Part shown: positions 13,286 through 21,074 of the stretch, in pieces
Position numbering within the stretch: position 1 is the first letter of the stretch
How the letters are laid out: the number at the start of each line of letters is the position of its first letter
Source: Eubacterium sp. An11
GTDB lineage: Bacteria > Bacillota > Clostridia > Lachnospirales > Lachnospiraceae
DNA length: 64,000 nt
Assembly (NCBI RefSeq): GCF_002161065.1
Contig: NZ_NFLV01000009.1
Span: 1 to 64,000 of the forward strand
Reading direction: 5' to 3'
Made by a program: the position numbers and the translations under genes
The notes under the pieces: generated by a model
Databases searched by the model: none
What the model saw: the letters and a program-made list of their open reading frames with translations, nothing else
Told to the model about the DNA's origin: nothing

Positions 13286-13528
13286 GCAAATGTCAAGTTT
13301 TTTTGCAACATTTTTTTTGAAAAATTTTAAAGATTTATGGGCCTATCCCTGTTTTATCCTTATTATAATGTACTTTTACACAAAAATCCATTACATCTAC
13401 GTGATAAGACGTTTTTTTCACATTGTCTCATAATATAATTTCCTCAATAATAAAAAAAGGTACGACAAAAAGGCTGTCTTTCGGCAGCCTATACGCATCT
13501 TTTTTGCTTTTTCTATCTCAATTATCAG
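13286..13528. other. left-end noncoding region of the element
   Basis: These 243 bp of AT-rich DNA lie between the boundary repeat and the transposase stop codon. They hold the transposase terminator and a TGCAAC motif about 19 bp inside the boundary, which is mirrored by an inverted TGCAAC about 20 bp inside the other boundary. I see no convincing gene. Confidence 0.5.
13466..13490 (-). terminator. intrinsic terminator after the transposase gene
   Basis: Arms AGGCTG (13471-13476) and CAGCCT (13485-13490) close over CTTTCGG-type loop bases, followed on the minus strand by TTTTT. It would protect rpoB from transcription coming out of the element. Confidence 0.7.
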
Positions 13529-14584
13529 CTAATTGACGCTGATTCCCAATTTTAATAATTCTTCCTGGAACAACTCTCCCGCCGATCGAAATCCGAACAA
13601 CTTTCTGGGATAGTTGTTTATCCAGTCTTCTACGTACTGAATTTCAGTACGGGGCATAAAGTCAAAATTAATGCCTTTGGGGATGTGCCGACGGATAAGG
13701 CGATTGTTGTTTTCATTACTTCCCCGTTCACAACTGCGGTATGGGTGACAGAAAAAGAGTTTCGTCCGCTTTTTTCGACTTCTTTTTGACCGTTCTATTC
13801 CTTTTACATCGCTAAACTCAGTCCCATTATCTACTGTGATTGTCTTAAATATTTTACGAAAAAGCGTTGTCCCCAACTTTCTTTCCAGCCCATCCAATGC
13901 TCTGACAACAGATGCGGCAGATTTATCTTTCATTTTTCGTATGATTTCTTCCCTTGTCTTCCGTTCAGTTAGGACTAATAGTATATTTTTTGATTCTTTC
14001 TGTGCCCCGACTACGGTATCCATTTCCCAGTTTCCAAACTCTTCTCTCTTATCTATATGTTTTGGCCGCAGGCTGATACTGGTTCCCGCCTGTGCCCGTT
14101 TCTGTACCTTGACACGCTTTTTCTTCTGCTTCTTTTTTCTAATCGGAAGGTCTTCCATCGTAAGATTTAAAAATATCCCCTTCCTGATATAAGAATATAA
14201 TGTATTCACACATATTGTCGTCTGGAATCCTTGGTCTGTATCTCTTTTTGCTGTGACAAGTGCTGCCTCCGGGGAATATTTATCTTCTATAATCTTCTTT
14301 TCCAAATAAGATGCATATTTCAAATCATTGCCTATTTTTAATTGTCTCCCCCGCTTCTGCAAATTTTCCTTATATTTTTCGTTCGCCACATATGGGTCAT
14401 ACACTTCTGATTCCGTCCAATCAGAGTTTCTTTTGGTAAATTTCCCCCGTTTTATCTCCCGATATATCGTTGTCTTCGCAACATGTAACAATTTTGCAAT
14501 GTCTGGCACTTTCATTTTCCCTTTAAGACATATATCTAATTGCAAGCGATCTTCATATTTTAATTGTCGCCATTTTTCTCCCAT
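13529..14584 (-). CDS. IS30-family DDE transposase
   Basis: The 351-residue protein has an N-terminal helix-turn-helix (about 8-48, with TTIYREIKRG) and an RNase H-like DDE core. The putative catalytic residues are D189 (WEMDTVVG), D252 (TVDNGTEF) and E291 (ERGSNENNNRL), followed by the IS30-typical WINNYPRK. The ATG has AAAGG upstream. It lies next to the left boundary, transcribed outward toward rpoB, and I could not find terminal inverted repeats that would make it a separate insertion sequence. As no other recombinase exists here, it may excise and insert the whole element, as the IS30-like transposase of ICE6013 does in Staphylococcus (recalled precedent). Residues 312-317 (RTEIQY) are encoded by a perfect copy of the 17-bp palindrome that punctuates the element. 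The alternative is a hitchhiking IS that has lost recognisable ends. Confidence 0.9.
   Translation of the reverse strand: MGEKWRQLKYEDRLQLDICLKGKMKVPDIAKLLHVAKTTIYREIKRGKFTKRNSDWTESEVYDPYVANEKYKENLQKRGRQLKIGNDLKYASYLEKKIIEDKYSPEAALVTAKRDTDQGFQTTICVNTLYSYIRKGIFLNLTMEDLPIRKKKQKKKRVKVQKRAQAGTSISLRPKHIDKREEFGNWEMDTVVGAQKESKNILLVLTERKTREEIIRKMKDKSAASVVRALDGLERKLGTTLFRKIFKTITVDNGTEFSDVKGIERSKRSRKKRTKLFFCHPYRSCERGSNENNNRLIRRHIPKGINFDFMPRTEIQYVEDWINNYPRKLFGFRSAGELFQEELLKLGISVN
13634..13650. repeat. dispersed palindrome, copy 1 (inside transposase gene)
   Basis: Perfect GTACTGAATTTCAGTAC. It is in frame and encodes part of RTEIQY close after the DDE glutamate, at a place where the family alignment appears to keep its normal length. 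Confidence 0.9.
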
Positions 14585-14609
14585 TATATTTTCCTTTATC
14601 TATAATAAA

Positions 14610-14639
14610 TTGGCCTGCTACATATACATAACAGGCCAA
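14610..14639 (-). terminator. hairpin between antitoxin and transposase genes
   Basis: Perfect 8-bp arms TTGGCCTG (14610-14617) and CAGGCCAA (14632-14639). On the minus strand it is followed by TTTATTATAG, so it could be a weak terminator of the toxin-antitoxin operon, just upstream of the transposase ribosome binding site. Confidence 0.5.
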
Positions 14640-14693
14640 CAAAATTTTCAATATATAACATATGGTAATATAATCATTAAGGTTCATTCCTTC

Positions 14694-14885
14694 TTATTCC
14701 CAATTAATAGCATCATGAGGAATCGTCCCATTCTTTTTTCTGTCTTCCCGTCCTTCCAAGAGGGCTTCCAGTTCTCCAGGTTCTGGCTCTACCTCTGGAA
14801 CGAATTTCACAATCACACGGTATAATACTTCAATATCATTTTCCGGCACTAATTCTATCAGATTTTTTAACATTTCTCTACTCAT
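14694..14885 (-). CDS. putative antitoxin of a RelE-type pair
   Basis: This 63-residue acidic protein starts at the ATG at 14885, which has AGGAGG seven bases upstream. A longer in-frame start exists but lies inside the toxin gene. The C-terminus (IPHDAINWE) resembles that of small Firmicute antitoxins. It starts 10 bp after the stop position of the toxin gene read in the same direction, so the order is toxin first, antitoxin second. The role is inferred from size and pairing. No DNA-binding motif is evident. Confidence 0.6.
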   Translation of the reverse strand: MSREMLKNLIELVPENDIEVLYRVIVKFVPEVEPEPGELEALLEGREDRKKNGTIPHDAINWE

Positions 14886-14895
14886 GTTTTGCCTC

Positions 14896-15135
14896 CTATA
14901 ATCTTTTATATGCCTGCCCTCTTGGGATGATATTATCAATATAAATTTTATCATCTTCCATTGTAAACAGGACTCTCAAATCACCAACACGGAGTCTATA
15001 ACCTTCTCCCGCCCCTTGCAACTTTTTAATATCTCCAAATGGTATTTTTTCAATTGCTTCTTTCAGCCTTTTTTTCGTCGGTTTATCTGCTGAATTAATG
15101 TATTTCACTGATTTCTTACTATATTCTATTTGCAA
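14896..15135 (-). CDS. RelE/ParE-family toxin
   Basis: The 80-residue protein has the RelE pattern: basic N-terminal helices, then YRLRVGDLRVLFTMEDD, then IIPRGQAYKR. RelE toxins cleave mRNA in the ribosomal A site. ParE relatives act on gyrase, and I cannot separate the two from sequence alone. I place the start at the TTG at 15135 because GGGAGGGG lies 8 bases upstream; the ATG at 15168 would add 11 residues and lacks such a site. Such pairs commonly stabilise mobile elements after integration. Confidence 0.75.
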   Translation of the reverse strand: MQIEYSKKSVKYINSADKPTKKRLKEAIEKIPFGDIKKLQGAGEGYRLRVGDLRVLFTMEDDKIYIDNIIPRGQAYKRL

Positions 15136-15177
15136 TTTCTTTTCCCCTCCCTTCTTTTTACTACACATATTTTATCA

Positions 15178-15447
15178 CTATTTTTTGTGATTGTCAACAT
15201 GTGTATCACAAATTTTTGAGAGATATTTTTCTCTGTCCTCATCTGTCTCTATATATTTTATAATGTCTCTTGGCTGCATTTCCAGAACTGCACACAATCG
15301 ATTAAGGTTATCTAATGATATTTTAGTGTCTCCATTACGGAATTTTCTCATTGTTTCTTGCCCAAAAATTCCTGTACTTTTAGCTTTTGTTGTATTTATA
15401 CCCACTTTTTCCAATTCACTGATTACATCTATTTTATATTGAAGCAT
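15178..15447 (-). CDS. XRE-family HTH regulator
   Basis: This 89-residue protein carries a Cro/CI-type helix-turn-helix (about 18-65: TKAKSTGIFGQETMRKFRNGD, shown in part as GIFGQETMRKF, then SLDNLNRLCAVLEMQPRDII). It is transcribed divergently from a small plus-strand gene. The shared intergenic region contains a perfect palindrome inside the plus-strand promoter, which makes this protein a likely local repressor. It lies 42 bp upstream of the toxin gene and may belong to the same transcript. Confidence 0.8.
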   Translation of the reverse strand: MLQYKIDVISELEKVGINTTKAKSTGIFGQETMRKFRNGDTKISLDNLNRLCAVLEMQPRDIIKYIETDEDREKYLSKICDTHVDNHKK

Positions 15448-15491
15448 TCTTTTTTCTCCTTTTCTATATTATATACTATTTTATTTTTTAT

Positions 15492-15521
15492 AGTTTATCA
15501 TTTTCTCACATATATAGTCAA
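15492..15521 (-). promoter_or_regulatory. promoter of the XRE regulator
   Basis: On the minus strand TTGACT (15521-15516) and TAAACT (15497-15492) are separated by 18 bp, followed by an AT-rich leader to the ATG at 15447. Confidence 0.55.
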
Positions 15522-15551
15522 GCATTTTCTCTATTTTTTGTGATTTTGCTA

Positions 15552-15580
15552 TTGACATTCTCTAATATTAGAGATATAAT
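15552..15580 (+). promoter_or_regulatory. consensus sigma-A promoter with a palindromic operator in its spacer
   Basis: TTGACA (15552-15557) and TATAAT (15575-15580) are 17 bp apart, both perfect. The spacer holds the perfect 16-bp palindrome TCTCTAATATTAGAGA (15559-15574), a strong operator candidate that would block polymerase when bound. It drives the plus-strand small cysteine-rich gene. Confidence 0.85.
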
Positions 15581-15608
15581 ATAGTCAGAAACACCGAAAG
15601 GAGATAAG

Positions 15609-15658
15609 TTTGGAAGTGAACTTCCAAATCTACCATTATTGACGCAGCAAATGCGTCA
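15609..15658 (+). other. two leader hairpins before the small cysteine-rich gene
   Basis: TTTGGAAGT/ACTTCCAAA (15609-15628, 2-nt loop) and TGACGCA/TGCGTCA (15640-15658, 5-nt loop) are perfect inverted repeats between the promoter and the ribosome binding site. They could stabilise the mRNA or bind a regulator. Confidence 0.55.
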
Positions 15659-15672
15659 GGAAAGAGGAAAAA

Positions 15673-15807
15673 ATGCAGGACAAAATAAAAGAATTAGAAA
15701 CATTACTGGAAAAAGAATGCCCGAAATATGAAAACGATTGTACCAAATGCCCGTATAATGAAGAATGCAACGAATATGCAAGAATCGTGCAAGGTATAGA
15801 AGAGTAA
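15673..15807 (+). CDS. 44-residue cysteine-rich small protein
   Basis: The ATG at 15673 has AAAGAGG upstream and follows a consensus promoter with an operator. The product (start MQDKIKELE, end VQGIEE) has four cysteines spaced C-X6-C-X2-C-X5-C, which could bind a metal. It is acidic and has no membrane segment. It is transcribed against nearly all other element genes and ends before a strong bidirectional hairpin. I do not recognise the family. The careful promoter, leader and terminator suggest that it is real. Confidence 0.6.
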   Translation: MQDKIKELETLLEKECPKYENDCTKCPYNEECNEYARIVQGIEE

Positions 15808-15818
15808 TCAAATATGAT

Positions 15819-15861
15819 ATTACACCGGAGACAATCAAACAAAGAACGTCTCCAGTGTAAT
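15819..15861. terminator. bidirectional hairpin between converging genes
   Basis: Arms ATTACACCGGAGAC (15819-15832) and GTCTCCAGTGTAAT (15848-15861) pair with one mismatch. It lies between the small plus-strand gene and the end of virD4, as expected for a shared terminator. Confidence 0.6.
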
Positions 15862-15878
15862 TACTTATACCGGAAGTC

Positions 15879-15895
15879 GTACTGAATTTCAGTAC
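15879..15895. repeat. dispersed palindrome, copy 2 (contains virD4 stop)
   Basis: Perfect GTACTGAATTTCAGTAC. The virD4 stop codon TGA (15891-15889) is part of the palindrome; the last codon is TAC. Confidence 0.95.
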
Positions 15896-18120
15896 GTTCC
15901 TTTTCCGGCTACAAGTGCCCGGCGGTACTGCCGCATCTTTACGGCGTCATGTAATGCAAAGTATGTCTTGATATCTTGATTACTAAGCCCGTCTTCCATA
16001 CCGCCAATAATCTCCTCGATTTCATCCGGTGGCAATAAGTCTGCATATCGCAGCAAACAATCGAAGATACTGCCGGACAAATCCCATGGGCCGTCTTCTT
16101 CCGGTTCCTGTTCGTAATCTTCCTCATCAAGGAGGGGATAGGCGTCCGGCGGCGGTTCCATGGCGGTCGTGTCCTTCCTCCCGATATCCTTTATCATCTC
16201 CTGCAGGTCTTCCTCCGTCGGGCGTGGGTCTTCGTTCCAGTTGGTGTATAAAAACTGCTGCATATCCATTTCAAAAGTCTTGATAGAATCATCGTTCTTC
16301 TCTGCTTCTTTGTAGAAATCAAATTCCTCTTTGGTGAGGATTCGGAGTTTTTCTTCCCCTTCCAGCGTTTTGTACTGTCCCGTCTTTTCGTTATAAACTA
16401 CGCGGACGGGGTTTTTATATCCCTGTTCTCCGGCTATTTCCTTTGCCTTTTTAAATTCGTCTGTGGCAAATGGCCATCTTTTCTGATCGTAAATCGGACG
16501 CCATCCCTCCACAAAAAGGATACAGTCATCCTTTGGCATCCGTGCCACTTGCCCTGGCGTCATAAGTTTGATGCCGCCCTTTTGCATCTGCAGATTGGAA
16601 TTATTATTAGAGCTAAACATATATCCCAAATGCTCCGACCGGCTGTCAATGGTCATATCTTCCAGCATATCCGATATCCATTGATGGGTGGTATGGGCGG
16701 CTGGTCCGGAACCCAGATAAACCATGACGGCACAGTTCCCGCAGAAAATCTCCCATTTATCATTAGGAAATAACGTTTTAATTTGCGCTACGTCTTGCAG
16801 GATCGGCGCCATGGACATATTCCGGCTCCGGATTTCTCCCAGGAGCATTTCGGAATCTGCCGGTTTAGGGCCTGCATAAAATTCATCCGCCCATAATCGG
16901 ACATGGATTGGCAATTTTCCGCCAGGACAGTCATTATCCGCGATATCCCGGAGTACCCGGAAGAGTTGGGTGTAAAACATGTTAATAAACAGGTTATAAG
17001 ATGTATCCCCGGAGCGCATGACCAAAAACAGCGCTGTCTTTCTCTCCGGGTTGCCGTCCACTCCCAGCCCTAAGGACGGGATATCAATGTCATCATCTTC
17101 AAAGATACGGCGGATTTCCGGCAATTCAAACAGTTTGAGCTGTGCATTTACCATAATGATAATAGAGCGGACAGTCTCTGTCGCTCCCTCCTTCAGTTTC
17201 CGGTAATCCCGCACCGGCGGATAGTCTTCCCCATATACCATCGCCAGGCTATCCATCTCCTGCTGCAGGGCGGTTGTCCCATCCTCATCAATCTTTTTCG
17301 TTTCCATGTTGACCAGTTTCAGGATGTTATTCATTGTCCCTATCCGGCCCTGTTTTTGAGAAATAAGCCATTCATATTCAAATAATGCTTGTAGATACAG
17401 GGCAACTCCATCATCCCAAAAGGGGTCTCCTTTCATAGCGTCCGGCGGCTTTACCGACTGTTGAATATTAGTAATGATGCCGATTAGGTCACTATAATTT
17501 TTTATATAGCGGAATGGGTTATACCGGTGGGATTCCAGCGGATTTTTAAAGTTCAAGGCTTTTACCGTCACACCAATACTTTTCAGATAACCGCCGTATT
17601 CTTTTAGCAGGTCGCCTTTGATGTCGAGGATGATATTACTCATATTAGCTTGAAATAAATTTGGTATCAGCTCCGAAGTAGTCTTTCCGGAACCAGAGCC
17701 ACCAATGATGAGCATGTTCATGTTGGATAACGCATCAAACCCAATCTTTACATTTTGGCTGACATAGGTATTTCTGTCCGGGTTTTTCTTATCACAAAGT
17801 ATTTTTGACGCCTTTTTTAAATCCGCCCAATCAGCAACGCCATGCTCCGCCTCCGGGTGGAAGTTTCGGTGATAGGTGATGTAGTAAGAGACGACCAAAA
17901 CCCACACAATCAGCCCCACCCCCATCACCGCCGGGGTATACTGGTTAAACCATGGGTATAGAGGATGCAGGATAACATACAATAACTTGTCCTGATAATT
18001 CTGCACAGTCACTCCATCCATGACAAATAAACCAGAGATAAAATAAGACAAGACTAAAAAAACAACCATGAGGGCAAACAAAGCTCCCCATGGCGTCTTC
18101 TTTTTCTGTGTTTCAGGCAT
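15889..18120 (-). CDS. virD4: VirD4/TraG-type conjugation coupling protein
   Basis: The 743-residue ATPase links the relaxase-DNA complex to the type IV secretion channel at the membrane. Two N-terminal membrane segments (about 12-35 and 64-85) are followed by the Walker A motif GGSGSGKT (about 140-147) and a Walker B region in LWADEFYAG. The C-terminal tail is acidic. The ATG has AGGAGGG upstream. It is the last gene of the long minus-strand conjugation unit and follows the PcfB-like gene by 14 bp, the arrangement seen in Gram-positive elements where PcfB and PcfC work together. Its stop codon lies inside the dispersed palindrome. Confidence 0.93.
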   Translation of the reverse strand: MPETQKKKTPWGALFALMVVFLVLSYFISGLFVMDGVTVQNYQDKLLYVILHPLYPWFNQYTPAVMGVGLIVWVLVVSYYITYHRNFHPEAEHGVADWADLKKASKILCDKKNPDRNTYVSQNVKIGFDALSNMNMLIIGGSGSGKTTSELIPNLFQANMSNIILDIKGDLLKEYGGYLKSIGVTVKALNFKNPLESHRYNPFRYIKNYSDLIGIITNIQQSVKPPDAMKGDPFWDDGVALYLQALFEYEWLISQKQGRIGTMNNILKLVNMETKKIDEDGTTALQQEMDSLAMVYGEDYPPVRDYRKLKEGATETVRSIIIMVNAQLKLFELPEIRRIFEDDDIDIPSLGLGVDGNPERKTALFLVMRSGDTSYNLFINMFYTQLFRVLRDIADNDCPGGKLPIHVRLWADEFYAGPKPADSEMLLGEIRSRNMSMAPILQDVAQIKTLFPNDKWEIFCGNCAVMVYLGSGPAAHTTHQWISDMLEDMTIDSRSEHLGYMFSSNNNSNLQMQKGGIKLMTPGQVARMPKDDCILFVEGWRPIYDQKRWPFATDEFKKAKEIAGEQGYKNPVRVVYNEKTGQYKTLEGEEKLRILTKEEFDFYKEAEKNDDSIKTFEMDMQQFLYTNWNEDPRPTEEDLQEMIKDIGRKDTTAMEPPPDAYPLLDEEDYEQEPEEDGPWDLSGSIFDCLLRYADLLPPDEIEEIIGGMEDGLSNQDIKTYFALHDAVKMRQYRRALVAGKGTY

Positions 18121-18134
18121 GTTTTCCCTCCTGC

Positions 18135-19544
18135 TTACCGCCTCAATACTGGCGGCGGTATGATATGCTCTGGCCGTTTTGCCGGATCCGGTTTATATCT
18201 GACTGTGATATCCGATGTGCCCTTGGTCTTTTCCCTGGCAGATTCCGGCCCTTTTTCCGACTGCCGGCTGTCTTTTCTGACCGGGGAAGCTTTTTGTTGC
18301 TGACGGATATCCATTCTCTCCATATCCATTCCCTGTCGGTTGACAGCCTTCCCTCTCGCCAGACTTTGCGACTGGTCAAGATGCAGCGCGCCATCTCCGA
18401 CTGTGTCAAAATACTGTCTGGCAAAATCACTCCCCGGCAGGTCTCCCCAGGCTTTTTTTCCTGTCGCCGCACCGATGACCTGCGGCGGCTCATCCTTCTT
18501 GATAAATGCCAGATAGGACTCTCCATCCTGTCTGACAAACACCTGCGATAATGGAAGGATGAGCAGGCGTTCCTTATCTTTGCCGCCCCACGTTCCTGGT
18601 ACACGGCAAGCAAACTGTCCCTTTTCCCAAAAATCCTGCAGATGGCGGGAGGAATTTTCTACCAATGTCTCATGGTCGATACTAAGTGGCAGATACGCCG
18701 GGTCATTGGCATAGCTCTCAAAAGATGCTGCCGTCTCATTTTTCAATATCTGATTTTCCTGTACCGCCTTTTCTACCTCGCCTTTTTCTTTTCCTTCATA
18801 TTTCTGGTTGGCTTCCTGATATTCTTTATCCGCTCCGTTGATATAGGACTGCTCTGTCATCTGACCGGTTTGCGCATATTCTGTCATACTGATCGTATTA
18901 TAGTCCTCGATAACTGTCCCGTCTTTTGCTAAGTCATCTTTCATCAGCTTGTACCAATGTTCTACCTGCGGCAGATCGCTATTGGCAACAATGACCTGTA
19001 CCTGTCCATCTCCGACCCGCAGGTCTGGTAGTGTGGCAAAATTGATCCCCATGGCTTTGAAATCATCCTGCCATTCTCCTTTCATTGCTTCCAGTGGTAA
19101 AGACAGGATGCTTGTCCGGCCATTTGTCAGGTTTCGCAAGTCCCGGATGCCTTTTTCACCACCCTTCATCTCATTTAAGATATGCCTTTGGTACCATGCG
19201 CCAAACTTATCTTTGTCCGATTGGTAGACGGCCACCTGCAGCATCCCGTCATCTTTATTGAGATCCGGTAAGACCATATGCCGGACACCTAAGTCCTGCA
19301 GCTCCTTTGTGATCTGCTCCGTATCCATCGTCGGGATGTTCATGATATCGTATTTTCCTTCCGTCAATCTGATAAACTCCGAAAAATCTTTCACTGTCCC
19401 CGACCGGAGTTTCTTCTCTGTAGCCTGACGGGCAAAATACTGCAATAGCATGATACCTCCCATTGTCGTCAGTTTAAAAAATGGGTCCATCCACCGGGCT
19501 GCCTGCTGGATACTCAGAAATACATCGCGGGTTTCCCGTTCCAT
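18135..19544 (-). CDS. PcfB-like (DUF3801) conjugation accessory protein
   Basis: This is a roughly 469-residue protein whose N-terminal region resembles DUF3801/PcfB, a factor that delivers the relaxosome to the coupling protein. Two copies of a similar unit can be seen: IMNIPTMD with VLPDLNKDDGMLQVAV, and ILSLPLEAM with TLPDLRVGDGQVQVIV. A charged low-complexity C-terminus follows. I prefer the ATG at 19544, six bases after GGAGGG, over one six codons upstream. It is directly upstream of virD4. Family assignment is moderately sure. Confidence 0.7.
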   Translation of the reverse strand: MERETRDVFLSIQQAARWMDPFFKLTTMGGIMLLQYFARQATEKKLRSGTVKDFSEFIRLTEGKYDIMNIPTMDTEQITKELQDLGVRHMVLPDLNKDDGMLQVAVYQSDKDKFGAWYQRHILNEMKGGEKGIRDLRNLTNGRTSILSLPLEAMKGEWQDDFKAMGINFATLPDLRVGDGQVQVIVANSDLPQVEHWYKLMKDDLAKDGTVIEDYNTISMTEYAQTGQMTEQSYINGADKEYQEANQKYEGKEKGEVEKAVQENQILKNETAASFESYANDPAYLPLSIDHETLVENSSRHLQDFWEKGQFACRVPGTWGGKDKERLLILPLSQVFVRQDGESYLAFIKKDEPPQVIGAATGKKAWGDLPGSDFARQYFDTVGDGALHLDQSQSLARGKAVNRQGMDMERMDIRQQQKASPVRKDSRQSEKGPESAREKTKGTSDITVRYKPDPAKRPEHIIPPPVLRR

Positions 19545-19570
19545 TCTGTTCCCTCCTTCCAAAAACCTTT

Positions 19571-19587
19571 GTACTGAAATTCAGTAC
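19571..19587. repeat. dispersed palindrome, copy 3
   Basis: Perfect GTACTGAAATTCAGTAC, 27 bp upstream of the PcfB-like start codon, in the 155-bp gap after the DUF5688 gene. Confidence 0.95.
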
Positions 19588-19668
19588 ATCTTCTGTCGTA
19601 GGTTTTTATGAAACTCCATAGTCTATCATTATGCTGGATTCCCATATCACCTAAGCAATATTACCCGC

Positions 19669-19685
19669 GTACTGAAATTCAATAC
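19669..19685. repeat. dispersed palindrome, copy 4 (one mismatch, GC-extended)
   Basis: GTACTGAAATTCAATAC differs from the consensus by one base. Flanking CCCGC and GCGGG extend the dyad to 27 bp (19664-19690), giving a hairpin of useful stability 10 bp after the DUF5688 stop codon; it may act as a terminator. Confidence 0.85.
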
Positions 19686-19699
19686 GCGGGCAGTATCCC

Positions 19700-20935
19700 T
19701 TACAGGCTCTTTCCCTGTTCTGGCGGTCGTCTCGACTCTTCCCTCTTTGTTTTTTCTGTTTGCGGCCGCATATCAAACCGCTCTGTGATACTTTTCTGAC
19801 AGATGGCATCATAGGCCGGATCAGAAAAATCCATATAAGCTTCTAATCTGTTCTCCCGACATTCCTGTTTCAATGCTTCCAGGACCCCAAATGGCAGTGT
19901 GCCCTTATCAACAGCGTAAACGCTGCTGGCAGACGCCGCGCTCACTGCCACCATTCCCCGCAGGGCAGGGCTGACTGTATTGATATTGATTTGATGCGCC
20001 GCCAGCCATTTTTCTGCATTTACCAAGGCTTTGACCTGGCTGTCGTAAAACTGTACCTGATCGGACAAGCGATCCTCCACGTCCACATGTTCCCGATTAA
20101 CGGTATGTACCATGTCCGACAGTTCTGCCACTGATATCTGCGTTGGTACAATGATGACCTCATGGATAGATGACGGCAGGACATAGTAGTCGCCGCCCAT
20201 CAATTCTGATATCTTCTCTTTCATACCATCGTGAAATAGGATCCCTGCCCCATTATGCATTTTTTTGTTCGTCAAAATAAACATGGGGATCATCCCACTA
20301 TCCAAATCCAATGCCCCATCTTTCCAGAGAAGGTTTTGGTATCCAGGCTGACCTGTCATGAGATAAATCGTATCTTCCATGTTTACTAAAACCGGCTCCC
20401 TTCTTTGATCTGCCAGAAGGGCGTCCTGATGTACTGTCTCTTCATCCACACCCCATACTGACAGGATATCGTTTGTGACCTGGAAATTCGCAGACGATTC
20501 CCCCATATCATATTCGATATGGTAGGTCAGGGCAAAATCCCCTTCCCGCCGATATAGCTTTCCCTGCAGGCGGTCTCTGTTTTGTTCGTAATCACAGGCA
20601 CGGATCTGCAGGTGAGCTTTGACCGCATCATACCGGCTGATATTTGAAAACAGTTCTTCCCGTTCGTTTTCAACATTCGCCTGTACCCGGACTTCTGCCA
20701 GTTCCGACAGGCATTCTTCTGCCGGTTTTCCCCGGCGGTATGCATCATACAGATTATCCAGGTAGATTGCAGGGATCATTGTCTCTCCCGGACGGCGGAT
20801 AAGCAGCGTTGTCAAGTGAATATCATTCAGCTTGACGTTTTCCGCCAGACTGATATCCGCGTATTGATAAGATTCCGGAAGATATTCCCGGATATTGTCC
20901 CTGATATAAACAAAAAATTCTTCCTTCCCCATCAT
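19700..20935 (-). CDS. DUF5688 family protein
   Basis: The 411-residue cytoplasmic protein shows the conserved block of DUF5688 (FILTNKKMHNGAGILFHDGM, then YYVLPSSIHEVIIVP), a family common in Lachnospiraceae mobile elements and of unknown function. It has no membrane segment and no recognised catalytic motif. Its ATG overlaps the stop codon of the upstream 43-residue gene (ATGA), so translation is probably coupled. Confidence 0.75.
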   Translation of the reverse strand: MMGKEEFFVYIRDNIREYLPESYQYADISLAENVKLNDIHLTTLLIRRPGETMIPAIYLDNLYDAYRRGKPAEECLSELAEVRVQANVENEREELFSNISRYDAVKAHLQIRACDYEQNRDRLQGKLYRREGDFALTYHIEYDMGESSANFQVTNDILSVWGVDEETVHQDALLADQRREPVLVNMEDTIYLMTGQPGYQNLLWKDGALDLDSGMIPMFILTNKKMHNGAGILFHDGMKEKISELMGGDYYVLPSSIHEVIIVPTQISVAELSDMVHTVNREHVDVEDRLSDQVQFYDSQVKALVNAEKWLAAHQININTVSPALRGMVAVSAASASSVYAVDKGTLPFGVLEALKQECRENRLEAYMDFSDPAYDAICQKSITERFDMRPQTEKTKREESRRPPEQGKSL

Positions 20936-21063
20936 GACTGCTCACCCTCTTCCTGCTCTTTTTCTGCTTTTTTTGCTTCCATCGCTTCTTTATAAGCGTC
21001 CATCCGTGCTTTCCCTTTCTCTTTGCTCTCCTGTACATTTTCCATATCATAGATATATTGCAT
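20932..21063 (-). CDS. 43-residue small charged protein
   Basis: The ATG at 21063 follows AGGAGG at ideal spacing. The product (start MQYIYDMENVQE) is almost entirely charged and helical, rich in Lys, Glu and Ala. Its stop overlaps the start of the DUF5688 gene. I do not recognise it. The ribosome binding site and coupling support expression, perhaps partly to feed ribosomes to the next gene. Confidence 0.55.
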   Translation of the reverse strand: MQYIYDMENVQESKEKGKARMDAYKEAMEAKKAEKEQEEGEQS

Positions 21064-21074
21064 CCTATTTCCTC

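Noticed and set aside
13286-13400. An outward promoter from the element toward rpoB (TATAAT at 13363-13368, minus strand)
   Set aside because: The -10 is good but I find no acceptable -35 at 16-18 bp and no extended -10. The native rpoB promoter is sufficient.
13440-14690. Calling the transposase a separate IS30-family insertion sequence
   Set aside because: I found no terminal inverted repeats or short target duplication around the gene. It lies at the element edge, so it is more simply part of the element.
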